A stretch of 12,049 nucleotides of DNA from Patescibacteria group bacterium (GTDB lineage Bacteria; Patescibacteriota; Minisyncoccia; CAIUEV01; JAHKAQ01): positions 1-12,049 of the forward strand of contig JAHKAQ010000117.1 in the NCBI GenBank assembly GCA_018825765.1. The letters run 5' to 3'. This document shows, one piece after another, positions 1-7,002 of the stretch (the stretch's first letter is position 1; every line of letters begins with the position of its first letter). Under the pieces are notes generated by a model, which saw only the letters and a program-made list of their open reading frames with translations, did no database searches and was not told the origin of the DNA. A program made the translations under genes and the position numbers.

Positions 1-41
1 GTTTTCCGACCCTTTCCCTTTCGCTTCCTCCTAAGTGCGAT
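1..41. other. Left-edge fragment, content undetermined
   Basis: Too short to assign. On the plus strand one frame is open from the window edge and ends at a TAA at 32-34, just before the inverted repeat at 42-87. This would fit the tail of an upstream plus-strand gene that converges on the tRNA, but ten codons are not enough to identify it. On the minus strand CCTCCT at 27-32 reads as AGGAGG, but no ATG, GTG or TTG follows within the window. Confidence 0.15.
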
Positions 42-87
42 AAATTAAAAACAGAGACATGATAAATCGCGCCCCTGTTTTTAATTT
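42..87. terminator. Probable bidirectional intrinsic terminator
   Basis: A perfect 13-base inverted repeat has arms at 42-54 (AAATTAAAAACAG) and 75-87 (CTGTTTTTAATTT), with a 20-base loop. The distal arm is T-rich on both strands, as expected of a two-way terminator. On the minus strand it begins immediately 3' of the tRNA-Glu gene, so it would end that transcript; on the plus strand it would end any gene entering from the left edge. The stem is AT-rich with only one or two G-C pairs and the loop is long, so a weak terminator or an RNA-processing hairpin are alternatives. Confidence 0.5.
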
Positions 88-88
88 G

Positions 89-160
89 TAGCCCCACGGG
101 GAATCGAACCCCGGTTTTCAGGATGAAAACCTGATGTCCTGACCACTAGACGATGGGGCC
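89..160 (-). tRNA. trnE: tRNA-Glu (anticodon UUC)
   Basis: Read on the minus strand, the sequence folds into a standard cloverleaf. The 7-bp acceptor stem starts GGCCCCA (160-154) and pairs with TGGGGCT, with one G-U pair at its end. A D-arm follows, then an anticodon stem TCAGG/CCTGA enclosing the loop TTTTCAT, which gives anticodon TTC (UUC, glutamate). The T-arm is CCGGG plus GTTCGAT plus CCCGT-type with the normal GTTCGA loop. The discriminator base is A (89). No CCA follows in the DNA (the next bases read CAA), so the 3' CCA must be added after transcription. The gene is divergent from the 302-1678 gene, and a possible terminator abuts its 3' end. Confidence 0.95.
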
Positions 161-247
161 GTAAGCGGTGTCCCTATTCCCAGGAACAATAGGCTCAATT
201 TAACATAAGGTTTTGAAAAAATCCAGAGAGAATTAAACTGCTCCCGC

Positions 248-276
248 TTTATAAAATGAAAATTTTTTGGTATATT
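248..276 (+). promoter_or_regulatory. Candidate promoter for the 302-1678 gene
   Basis: TTTATA (248-253), 17 bases, then TATATT (271-276), with an extended -10 TG at 268-269. The -35 match is poor; the extended -10 carries the call. A start about 7 bases after the -10 would leave a leader of about 20 bases before the ATG at 302. The rest of the 161-301 interval holds only a short inverted repeat (173-178 with 188-193) and no gene. Confidence 0.4.
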
Positions 277-301
277 TAGAACATAAATTTTTTCGTCTGG
301 A

Positions 302-1678
302 ATGCCGATAGAAAATAAAATTGAATCCCCGCCCCAAGACAAAAGTAAATTACCCCACGAAAGCGCTTCTTTCATAAAAGCGTTCTACCAGCATTTGCCG
401 GTTGAGATGGAAAAATTATTGCTGGAAGCGATCCAGAAAGGCGGAATCTCAAGAAATGAAGAAAATATAACGCCCCTTGATTTTTTTTCGCTTAATCCCA
501 ACATCCGAAACGATGAATTAAAAGCCCTGATAAGCTCCAGAATGGGAATCAGCAATCCGGAGAAAACTGTCGAGACGATTTCTGAAATATTTCAGAAATC
601 CAAACAATATTTAACAGAATATCTTCACGTAAATCTCCCCAAAGAAATAGAGAATCTAAATGAATTTAAAAATTGGCAAAGCGTTTTAGAATTTTTAAGA
701 AAAACCGGCACCTTGGGCAGGAAAGAAAAAATGACTTTCTCCCCTTATTATTGCGCCACCGCTTCTGTTATGCTGGCGGAATGGGAATATGAGAAAGAAG
801 GCTTCCAGCATCTCATGAAAGAAAGTACATATGTTTTTAACCAATTATTTGAAAAAGACAAAAATAATATCTCCCGCTTCCATCGCGTTCAAATTTTTGC
901 GGACAACCTTGATAGAGTGGGCATTCTGGATTATCAGGGAGACTGGATTAAAGCCAAGATGAATTTTCGAGGAAAAAACAGGCAGAGCCTGATCAATAAA
1001 ATGATCATTAAACCCGAAACAACGGCTGACGAAATAATAAAAGACGGGATAGGCGTTAAAATAGAATTAGAAGATGTTCCTCACGTTTTAAAAGTCGCCC
1101 AATTCCTGCCTCAATATTTGAAAGAAAACTTTGGCGCTCAAACAATCCTTTTTGAAAATAAAGGGATTTTAAATCCCGCGGCCAAAGAAACCGCTAAGCT
1201 TAAAGAAACGCTAGAAACCAGGGGCGCTTCTTTAGTGGAAGATAACAATGAATATTCTGGCAAACGTTTTAAAAATGCCAGCATTGTGTGTAAAATCAAT
1301 ATCCCCGCCAAAGGCGAAAAAGGAGGAATGAAAGTTCAGCGCAATTTAGAAATTCAACTGCTCCCTGTTGACAGTAAACGTTCAAAAGGAATGACCAAGC
1401 ACCCAATCTATAAGGGGATCCAAAAACTAGCGGCCTATTCGCGCCTGTTTGGTTCGTTTGGAGATAAATACCTTGATTTAATCTGTCAGGAAGCGCATAA
1501 AGAAACCAATATCTCCCCGGATAAAATAAAAAATTACATACTCGAAACTTTTATTGTTCCTCTTGAAACAACTAAAAAGGGCAGAAAAAAATATGGCTGG
1601 AAAAGCCACTTGGAAAGATTAAGTAAAGCCGGATTGCTTCCTCCCCAAATAAATAAAATAATGAAGGCGCGGCAGTAA
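302..1678 (+). CDS. Uncharacterised 458-aa protein, possible divergent RelA/SpoT-type nucleotidyltransferase
   Basis: This is a soluble, charged protein with no signal peptide or membrane segment. I do not recognise it with confidence. Residues about 220-275 read like the start of a RelA/SpoT synthetase fold: a Lys/Arg-rich helix (KNRQSLINKM), a DGIGVKIE strand at 248-255 that resembles the D-x-x-G-x-R strand of that family, then a helix resembling the 'dv.kvl..l' segment. Residues 348-372 (NLEIQLLPV, then HPIYKGI) resemble the family's E-x-Q strand followed by His and Tyr-Lys. Both regions would belong to one nucleotidyltransferase domain of about 160 residues. The N-terminal 210 residues are helical and do not show the HD hydrolase motif, so it would be a synthetase-like or inactive relative. 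The ATG at 302 follows a T-rich leader with no Shine-Dalgarno motif. The gene is more A+T-rich by eye than its neighbours. The RelA/SpoT link is weak and rests on reading alone; that the gene is real is nearly certain. Confidence 0.8.
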   Translation: MPIENKIESPPQDKSKLPHESASFIKAFYQHLPVEMEKLLLEAIQKGGISRNEENITPLDFFSLNPNIRNDELKALISSRMGISNPEKTVETISEIFQKSKQYLTEYLHVNLPKEIENLNEFKNWQSVLEFLRKTGTLGRKEKMTFSPYYCATASVMLAEWEYEKEGFQHLMKESTYVFNQLFEKDKNNISRFHRVQIFADNLDRVGILDYQGDWIKAKMNFRGKNRQSLINKMIIKPETTADEIIKDGIGVKIELEDVPHVLKVAQFLPQYLKENFGAQTILFENKGILNPAAKETAKLKETLETRGASLVEDNNEYSGKRFKNASIVCKINIPAKGEKGGMKVQRNLEIQLLPVDSKRSKGMTKHPIYKGIQKLAAYSRLFGSFGDKYLDLICQEAHKETNISPDKIKNYILETFIVPLETTKKGRKKYGWKSHLERLSKAGLLPPQINKIMKARQ

Positions 1679-1679
1679 A

Positions 1680-1922
1680 ACTTCCGATGCCAGCGGCGTA
1701 TTTTTTCCTTAGGCATTCTCTTGGCCAGCATTGATCACATTCCTGGGACTCATAGGCCAACCCATCTCCGTCGCGCCAAGTCCATAGATGAATTTTTTAT
1801 TTCTCAATAATTGGACTAACTTTCAAGAATTTCCTACAATATAACCAATTGACGCCAATAACCTTGCTGCCGCGCTTAAGAATATAAACCCGGCCGTCAG
1901 GACGTTCATTGACGCGGCAATT
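1680..1922 (-). pseudogene. Possible eroded minus-strand gene in the 1679-1937 gap
   Basis: The gap between two plus-strand genes carries one minus-strand frame that reads like protein. From 1922 to 1800 it gives 41 codons containing NERPDGRVYILKRGSKVIGV, then a TAA at 1797-1799, then the same frame continues with WTWRDGDGLAYESQE and a Cys-rich CDQCWPREC. There is no start codon, since a TAA lies just before 1922, and there is an internal stop. It then runs antisense into the 3' end of the 302-1678 gene. The DGDGLAYE segment resembles the calcium-binding Excalibur signature (DGDGIACE) with Tyr in place of Cys. This may be a gene remnant or a chance open frame. No other gene is visible in the gap. 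Confidence 0.25.
1811..1840 (+). promoter_or_regulatory. Candidate promoter for the 1938-3563 gene
   Basis: TTGGAC (1811-1816), 18 bases, TACAAT (1835-1840). Both hexamers are close to the sigma-70 consensus. If used, it gives a leader of about 90 bases before the ATG at 1938. It overlaps the possible gene remnant on the other strand. Confidence 0.3.
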
Positions 1923-1937
1923 TTAAAATTATCCTTC

Positions 1938-3563
1938 ATGGATCAGCCCATTCAACTTCAAGAACCGATTGAAGAATTTCTGCGGACAGTAGAAGAAGAA
2001 TCGCGGAAAAAACAAAACAAAAAACAACCCCTTGAATCTGACAGCCAGGAGGAAGTTGGCCAGGTGGCTTTTTGGTATGAAAAAATCCGCATGGCCATTG
2101 ATTACCGCGAAGAACATCTCTTGCGCCGCACCGCTTCCCGCCGCATCTTAAAGCGCCTGTTTTTAATCGAGGGCCGCAAAAAAGAAATCGCCGACCTGCT
2201 CTTAAAAGAACTTATCATGGGCGGCTATGTCAAAAAAAGCGATCTCAGCCAGGAAAAATTCACAAAAATCAATCAGGTCCTGGAAAAATACGCCTTTGCC
2301 CTTTCCCTGAAACACTCCACTATCCTTACCGCGCCTGACATCGGCAAAGAAACCAAACGCTGGCTGGTTACCCTGGCCTCTTTTGAAATAGAAGAAATTC
2401 TCTATCCCGAGCCCGAGCGCCGCGCCCTGATAAACGCCGTGTATAAACTGCTGGCTCCCAGGATTGATACCGGCAGCCGGCGCATCACTGAAAAACAAAA
2501 AAACCTTCAAACCCATATCGCCATCTACCGCAGTCTGGCTAAAGCTGATCGCGCCATGGTTGTAAGCGAGGTATTCCGCATCTATTTTCCCGACTGGTTT
2601 GAAAATCCCTCTATCCAGCGCATCAAGGCCATCGTGGCTAACGCTTCGCAAATCACCAAAATAACCCATAATCAGGCTACCAACATGCTGGCCAGCCGCA
2701 TCTTTTATAGTATTAAAAAACAAACCCTGTTCGCCTATATTCTCTACGAAATAATTATGGCCAGCCCGGCTGACGCGCGCGGCATTATCGCCCAGCAATA
2801 TATCCTGCGTGAATTCATAAAAGATAAAATGAACGAAGAATATCTGCGCACTGAAAAAAAACTCAAAAAAAGAATCACCCGCGGCATCATTTATGTTTTT
2901 TTAACCAAGATGCTGTTAGCCATTTTAATCGAGATCCCTTATGAAACATATTTTGTCGGTCATTTTAACTACACCGCCCTTGCCATCAATATTCTGTTTC
3001 CGCCCTTGTTCATGTTTTTTCTGGCCAATAGCGCCCGCGTCCCGGGCAATGACAACACCGAGGCTGTTATTGATGGCATTAACAAGCTCATCTACGACGA
3101 CCCCCAAAAAGATGAAATAAAAAAGATAAGAGTGTTTCCTTCATATGTTTCCGGCCTGCCCCAAAAAGCCCTGGATCTGGTGTATTTCTTTAGCTTTTCT
3201 CTGGTGTTTGGTTTTTTCATTGCTCTGCTCTATTTTTTTAAATTTGATTTTGTAAGCGGCGCGATCTTCATTATTTTCATGGGCACAGTCAGCTTTTTCG
3301 GCGCCCTTATCCGCCAGTCAGTGCGCGACCTTATCGTCATAAAGGAAAAAGAAGGCATCGGCAGTCTTATCTTTGACACCCTGCTTCTCCCCTCGGTCCG
3401 CTTCGGCCGCTTTCTTTCCACCAACTTCTCCCGCGTCAATGTTTTTATGTTCCTCCTGGATGTTATTATTGAAGCGCCGTTCAAGATGGTTATCCGCCTG
3501 TTTGAATCCTGGGTGAATTTCCTCAAGAGAAAAAGAGAGGAAGTCGACCAGCAATTTGGCTAA
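1938..3563 (+). CDS. Polytopic membrane protein of unknown function, 541 aa
   Basis: I do not recognise a family. The N-terminal 310 residues are soluble, strongly helical and rich in Lys, Arg and Glu, beginning with a charged region (about 1-60). Membrane segments follow at about 316-334, 345-365, 412-434 and 437-458, with a weaker hydrophobic stretch at 498-513. Between the second and third segments is a soluble loop with VPGNDNTEAV (368-377). The C-terminus is basic (LKRKREE). An even number of strong segments would keep both ends on the same side, presumably the cytoplasm. The ATG is the first in the frame and is preceded by T-rich sequence with no Shine-Dalgarno motif. The next gene also encodes a large helical protein with membrane pairs, so the two may work together, but it has its own promoter. 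No cytoplasmic enzyme motif is visible. Confidence 0.85.
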   Translation: MDQPIQLQEPIEEFLRTVEEESRKKQNKKQPLESDSQEEVGQVAFWYEKIRMAIDYREEHLLRRTASRRILKRLFLIEGRKKEIADLLLKELIMGGYVKKSDLSQEKFTKINQVLEKYAFALSLKHSTILTAPDIGKETKRWLVTLASFEIEEILYPEPERRALINAVYKLLAPRIDTGSRRITEKQKNLQTHIAIYRSLAKADRAMVVSEVFRIYFPDWFENPSIQRIKAIVANASQITKITHNQATNMLASRIFYSIKKQTLFAYILYEIIMASPADARGIIAQQYILREFIKDKMNEEYLRTEKKLKKRITRGIIYVFLTKMLLAILIEIPYETYFVGHFNYTALAINILFPPLFMFFLANSARVPGNDNTEAVIDGINKLIYDDPQKDEIKKIRVFPSYVSGLPQKALDLVYFFSFSLVFGFFIALLYFFKFDFVSGAIFIIFMGTVSFFGALIRQSVRDLIVIKEKEGIGSLIFDTLLLPSVRFGRFLSTNFSRVNVFMFLLDVIIEAPFKMVIRLFESWVNFLKRKREEVDQQFG

Positions 3564-3598
3564 GTATTTTTAAAAAAATTAAAAACACTAGCGCTAAC

Positions 3599-3627
3599 TT
3601 GTAAATAATAGTAAAATATCTTATACT
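3599..3627 (+). promoter_or_regulatory. Promoter for the 3674-5992 gene
   Basis: TTGTAA (3599-3604), 17 bases, TATACT (3622-3627). This has ideal spacing and a good -10. Transcription would start near 3634, leaving an A+T-rich leader of about 40 bases. A short palindrome TAGCGCTA (3589-3596) sits just upstream and could be an operator or chance. Confidence 0.5.
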
Positions 3628-3673
3628 TTTAATACCTATTTTTTTGATTATTTAAGAAAAATAAAAAATAAAT

Positions 3674-5992
3674 ATGAAAATTGATTACCTTGTCTCAAAA
3701 AGCTCGAATCAGCTTAGCCGGGTCCGTTCCGCTTTTATTAACGCTCAAATTAAGGCCGAGAAAGGCCTTACCGGTTATCTTCGAAAAACCGGTTCCAAAT
3801 TAATTTCTAAAAATGAAGAGTTAGAATATTTCAACAATGCCCAGGGCCGCTATTATCAGACCCTTAGTGAATACCAGGAGTTAATTATCAATGAATTCCA
3901 GCGCTCCAATCGCCGTCTTATCTTTCATGACATTTTGACCATCGCTCAAATAACGGTCTTTGATGAAATAGAAACCTTAAGGCAGGAAAAAGAGAAAAAA
4001 CTAAGAAGTCGCGGCGTCATGGGAATTATCCGCACCCAGCTTCAGGAATGGCGCCAAATCTCTCCTAATTTCAAGATGATTTTCGGCCTGACCTTTATCG
4101 CCGCCTCCTCCTCCTTGTTTTTTGTTTCCATTATCAATATCCGCTGGCTTCAAATTCCGGTTTTAGCCTGGGGAGTTATGCTGTTGATCGAAGGGATTCA
4201 GCAAAAATCAACTCAAAGAAAAGCGGCTAAAAAGGGCCTGAATCGGGAAAAAATTTTCCAGCTGGCCAAAAGAAGACTGCCCCAGAACACCAGAAGCCTG
4301 TCTCAAGACCTGGCCCGCATCCATCGAAAACTCGAGCAGGATATTTGGAAATTAAGAGTTTATGAAAAAAGAACCGAGTATCGCCGTTATCTTATCGCCG
4401 CTTTTTCCGGTATTGCCACCACGGCCTTTTTCTTTATTCCTTATGGCTTAAAAACCGCCATCATCACCACTGTCTCGGCTATTTTCAGCCGTCTCGCCTG
4501 GTTTCTCCTGCCTTATGGAGCGATTCAAAACAGCATTACCGGTATTTTTAAACCTAAAACCGCTCAAGCCAGCGAATCCGAAGAAATAGATGCCGGAGAA
4601 GGCAGTGCTTCTGTAAGTCGCGCCGACCAAAGCGACCCTTCGCTTGTGGCCGCCGCCAGCCAGGCCGACACTACTCGCACCGCTGACATGGCGCTTACTT
4701 CCGGAGCCGCTTCCGCTTCTCCATATCCGCCTCTTCCTCCTGGTCCCTTGCCGGCAGCCGTAAGCCAAAAAGCCGCCGAAACTGAACTTGTCATAAGCAA
4801 TCTGGAATCGCGGGGAGCGTCTGATGAGACAAAAAAAAGAGCCCTGCTTGGCGCCGGAAACGTCCTGCCCCCTCAAGTTTTAGAGGACATCGCTTCAAAG
4901 CATAGCATAGATTTAGGTCTCGCGACCTCTCAGGAAGGAGAAAGAATCTCCGCCACCATGGCCGCTAACCAGCAGGATAAAATACTGGAAGCCAAAAATC
5001 TCATGCTGGATAAAATAGAAGCCGACGCCGCCGCCGGCTCCACGCTTTGGCCCGCGGAAAATGTGGATGATATCAAACGTAGAGTTATTCAAACATCTGG
5101 TTTGCCTGAAGACATTCGACGGCAAATGCTGCAAGAACGCGGAGTGATGCTGGAATACGCCACCGACGACACTACCACTCAAGCCACCGCTCCGGCCCAA
5201 ACACCTTCAGCCGACACCGCCGCGACTGCTACCGCCGATACTTCCGCGGCCGCTACCCCCGCTGAAACTACCACCACCCAGGCCGACACCACCGCCGCCC
5301 AAACTACAGCCACTGAAACTCAAACTCCTGCTCAAACTCCTTCCGCTGAAGTTTCTAAATCCCAGGCCGACACTACTACTACTGCCGCCACCGCCGTTAC
5401 TGAAACTTCCGCTCAAACCTCTGATACTGCCGCCAAGGAGCAAGCAGACACTAGTTCCGCGGAAACAACTTCCGCTTCCACTGAAGGAACCGAAACCAGC
5501 CCTCCTTATCCGCCTTTTGACCCCAGTACAGTTCCTTCTGTAAGTAAAAAAGCTCTCGAAACCGAACTTGTTTTAAATAAGCTTGAAACCCAGGGAGTGC
5601 CGGATGAAGTAAAAAAAACCGCCCTGCTTGGCGCCGGCAACGTCCTGCCCCCTCAAGTTTTAGAGAACATCGCCTCAAAACATGGCATAGATTTAGGTCT
5701 CGCGACCTCTCAGGAAGGAGAGAGAGTCTCCGCCACGCTTGCCGCCAACCGTGATGACCACGTGCAAGAAGCCAAGAACCTTGTCCTGGATAAAATAGAA
5801 ACCGACTCCGCCGCCGGCTCCACGGTTTGGCCCGCGGAAAATGTGGATAATGTCAAACTTAAAGTTATTCGAGAATCTGGTTTGCCTGAAGAAACTCAAC
5901 AGCAAATGGCCCAGGAACGCGGAGTCCTCAATCAATATCTTGGCTACGCCGAACAAGGAAGTAGTAGCGGAACTGAACCGGCCCAGGAATGA
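3674..5992 (+). CDS. Membrane-anchored protein with duplicated C-terminal domain, 772 aa
   Basis: The family is not recognised. Residues 1-130 are helical and charged. A hydrophobic pair (about 134-153 and 157-176) is followed by a soluble helical segment (180-235) and a second hydrophobic pair (238-257 and about 261-280). From about 297 the protein is soluble: an Ala/Ser-rich stretch, repeat A (350-497), a Thr/Ala/Gln-rich low-complexity linker (about 498-609), then repeat B (611-755) and a short tail. Both repeats start with a Pro-rich PYPP segment and share blocks such as LLGAGNVLPPQVLE, IDLGLATSQEGER and WPAENVD. By topology the repeats lie on the same side as the N-terminus if all four segments cross the membrane. 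No enzyme motif is visible; a structural or adhesive role is possible but is inference. The start ATG follows an A-rich leader, and the stop is TGA. Confidence 0.85.
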   Translation: MKIDYLVSKSSNQLSRVRSAFINAQIKAEKGLTGYLRKTGSKLISKNEELEYFNNAQGRYYQTLSEYQELIINEFQRSNRRLIFHDILTIAQITVFDEIETLRQEKEKKLRSRGVMGIIRTQLQEWRQISPNFKMIFGLTFIAASSSLFFVSIINIRWLQIPVLAWGVMLLIEGIQQKSTQRKAAKKGLNREKIFQLAKRRLPQNTRSLSQDLARIHRKLEQDIWKLRVYEKRTEYRRYLIAAFSGIATTAFFFIPYGLKTAIITTVSAIFSRLAWFLLPYGAIQNSITGIFKPKTAQASESEEIDAGEGSASVSRADQSDPSLVAAASQADTTRTADMALTSGAASASPYPPLPPGPLPAAVSQKAAETELVISNLESRGASDETKKRALLGAGNVLPPQVLEDIASKHSIDLGLATSQEGERISATMAANQQDKILEAKNLMLDKIEADAAAGSTLWPAENVDDIKRRVIQTSGLPEDIRRQMLQERGVMLEYATDDTTTQATAPAQTPSADTAATATADTSAAATPAETTTTQADTTAAQTTATETQTPAQTPSAEVSKSQADTTTTAATAVTETSAQTSDTAAKEQADTSSAETTSASTEGTETSPPYPPFDPSTVPSVSKKALETELVLNKLETQGVPDEVKKTALLGAGNVLPPQVLENIASKHGIDLGLATSQEGERVSATLAANRDDHVQEAKNLVLDKIETDSAAGSTVWPAENVDNVKLKVIRESGLPEETQQQMAQERGVLNQYLGYAEQGSSSGTEPAQE
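4721..5160 (+). repeat. Repeat copy A inside the 772-aa gene
   Basis: First copy of a long direct repeat; the second copy lies at 5504-5940, displaced by 780-783 bases. The displacement changes by exactly one codon in the Pro-rich start, so both copies stay in frame. The best-conserved stretch, 4841-4956 against 5621-5736, has 7 mismatches in 116 bases by direct count, several at third codon positions. Similarity falls towards both ends. Confidence 0.9.
5161..5503 (+). repeat. Low-complexity Thr/Ala linker between repeat copies
   Basis: This in-frame coding tract is built from short imperfect units encoding Ala-Asp-Thr, Thr-Thr and Ala-Gln-Thr, with recurring DNA units of the GCCGACAC and CAAACTCC type. 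It separates the two domains and would form an extended, possibly O-glycosylatable or flexible stalk. A tract like this is prone to length change by slippage. Confidence 0.75.
5504..5940 (+). repeat. Repeat copy B inside the 772-aa gene
   Basis: Second copy of the direct repeat beginning at 4721, encoding residues 611-755. It is one codon shorter than copy A in the Pro-rich start. It has diverged in the middle (Asn-Arg-Asp-Asp in place of Asn-Gln-Gln-Asp) and at the very end. Confidence 0.9.
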
Positions 5993-6012
5993 TCCTCTAA
6001 TTCCTTTTTACC

Positions 6013-6729
6013 ATGAAAAAAACTCTCATAAGAATAGCGATTGGCCTGATCGTCTTCACTGTTATCCTTATTATTGTTTCCTTTATAAATCCCAATAAAC
6101 AATCGCAAACCGAACCAGAGTCCAGCCCAAAAAACCAAGCCAATAAACAACAAGCAACCTCGGCTGATTTAAGCGATCTGGAAGACGCGGATCTTTTGAC
6201 CATTCCGGTTCCGGCCAGCTCCAATGTTCTCCAGGAAATACCCAAAAATTTCTACAAAATAAAACAGGAGCTTTCCCTTGTTCAACCCCAGGACACCAGC
6301 GGCCAGAATTTAAACCTGCTCGAACATTTAGAAAAAAACCAGGTATATTTTCCCCGCGATATTCTCGTGAGCCTTTCTAAAATAGAAATGTATGTTTATC
6401 AGGGGCCTGATGATCTGGCTCCCAGCCAGGCAATTTACATTCAAAATTCAAAAGCCAGCCTGGATAACTCCACTATCATGAAGGATTGGGAAAAAACCAT
6501 GATCCAGGATCTTAAAAAATTTATTCTAATCGGGGAAAAATACGATCTTGTGAACGCCTCGGGTAAAAAAAATTTTTCCTACAGTGAAGTTTTCGAAAAC
6601 ACCCGATTCGTTAATTTCAGCCAGGATAAAGCTGTTTCCCTAAGCTACACAGTAGGGGATGGGTTTATTGTTATCTCCAACAGCTATAACGCCCAAACAG
6701 CCATGATGCAAAAAATATCTGCAATTTGA
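6013..6729 (+). CDS. Single-pass membrane-anchored protein of unknown function, 238 aa
   Basis: The N-terminus MKKTLIR is followed by a hydrophobic segment at about 7-25, typical of an uncleaved signal anchor, then a polar Gln/Ser/Pro-rich spacer (27-50) and a globular domain of about 170 residues outside the membrane. There is no lipobox Cys after the anchor and no recognisable catalytic motif. The domain contains KIEMYVYQGP (about 121-130) and a C-terminal strand-rich region (SLSYTVGDGFIVISN). It starts 20 bases after the preceding stop, so it is probably co-transcribed with the 772-aa gene. The leader TTCCTTTTTACC has no Shine-Dalgarno motif. Its TGA stop (6727-6729) lies inside the -35 box of the next promoter. 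The protein probably acts at the cell surface or periplasm-like space; its function is unknown. Confidence 0.85.
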   Translation: MKKTLIRIAIGLIVFTVILIIVSFINPNKQSQTEPESSPKNQANKQQATSADLSDLEDADLLTIPVPASSNVLQEIPKNFYKIKQELSLVQPQDTSGQNLNLLEHLEKNQVYFPRDILVSLSKIEMYVYQGPDDLAPSQAIYIQNSKASLDNSTIMKDWEKTMIQDLKKFILIGEKYDLVNASGKKNFSYSEVFENTRFVNFSQDKAVSLSYTVGDGFIVISNSYNAQTAMMQKISAI

Positions 6730-6752
6730 CTCATTTTTTGTTATAGTATAAA
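6726..6752 (+). promoter_or_regulatory. Candidate rpmG promoter overlapping the upstream stop codon
   Basis: TTGACT (6726-6731), 15 bases, TATAAA (6747-6752). An alternative -10, TATAGT, lies at 6742-6747. The -35 box contains the TGA stop of the preceding gene. The 15-base spacing is short, which lowers confidence. The leader to the ATG at 6801 would be about 40 T-rich bases. Confidence 0.4.
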
Positions 6753-6800
6753 GTTCCCTAACACCCTTGTTTTTGATATTTTTAATTTTTCATTTCGTTC

Positions 6801-6962
6801 ATGGGACGCATCCAGGATCACATTATTAAGCTCAAATGTCGCGAGTGCGATAAAATAACCAAATTTACCAAAAAGAACAAGAAAAAGCTTAAACAAAAGC
6901 TTGAATTAAAGAAACATTGCCCCAACTGCAATAAACACACGGTTCACATTGAATCAAAATAA
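6801..6962 (+). CDS. rpmG: 50S ribosomal protein bL33
   Basis: A 53-residue basic protein of the normal length for bL33, a component of the large ribosomal subunit near the E site. The order of motifs matches the family: a short N-terminal strand, C-x2-C at residues 13-16 (CREC), a Lys-rich loop (KFTKKNKKK), the KLELKKHCPNC block with the second C-x2-C at 40-43, and the closing KHTVHIESK. Both Cys pairs are kept, so this is the zinc-binding form. The ATG at 6801 follows TTTCATTTCGTTC with no Shine-Dalgarno motif. It stands alone, not beside secE and nusG as in many bacteria. The neighbours are envelope proteins, and a short single-pass membrane protein follows 40 bases downstream. Confidence 0.93.
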   Translation: MGRIQDHIIKLKCRECDKITKFTKKNKKKLKQKLELKKHCPNCNKHTVHIESK

Positions 6963-7000
6963 TCTTAATCATTCAGGACAAATAAGCCGTAATCTTAATC
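6960..7000 (+). repeat. Pair of 11-base direct repeats between rpmG and the next gene
   Basis: TAATCTTAATC occurs at 6960-6970 and again at 6990-7000, exactly 30 bases apart, close to three helical turns. The first copy overlaps the rpmG stop codon and the second ends two bases before the ATG at 7003. The unit is itself two AATC words around TT. It could be a binding site on DNA or RNA, or simply chance in A+T-rich sequence. Confidence 0.35.
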
Positions 7001-7002
7001 TA

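Noticed and set aside
27..32. AGGAGG on the minus strand as a ribosome-binding site
   Set aside because: No start codon follows within the 26 bases left in the window, and no other gene here uses such a motif.
2202..2798. Long open frame on the minus strand within the 541-aa gene
   Set aside because: It is fully antisense to a well-supported gene, has no leader or family resemblance, and is explained by codon composition of the plus strand.
3563..3598. Terminator after the 541-aa gene
   Set aside because: The only inverted repeat near the stop is made almost entirely of A and T and would form no stable stem.
4448..5443. Several Gly/Ser-rich minus-strand open frames
   Set aside because: They mirror the Ala/Thr/Pro-rich coding of the 772-aa gene; low-complexity GCC/ACC-rich sequence reads as Gly/Gly/Ser on the other strand.
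5841..6098. Plus-strand 85-codon frame across the 5992/6013 junction
   Set aside because: It overlaps two better-supported genes in a different frame and has no protein-like features.
6949..7002. TTG start adding 18 residues to the 100-aa protein
   Set aside because: The extension lies partly inside rpmG and puts polar residues ahead of the basic head of the membrane anchor; the ATG at 7003 is a better start.
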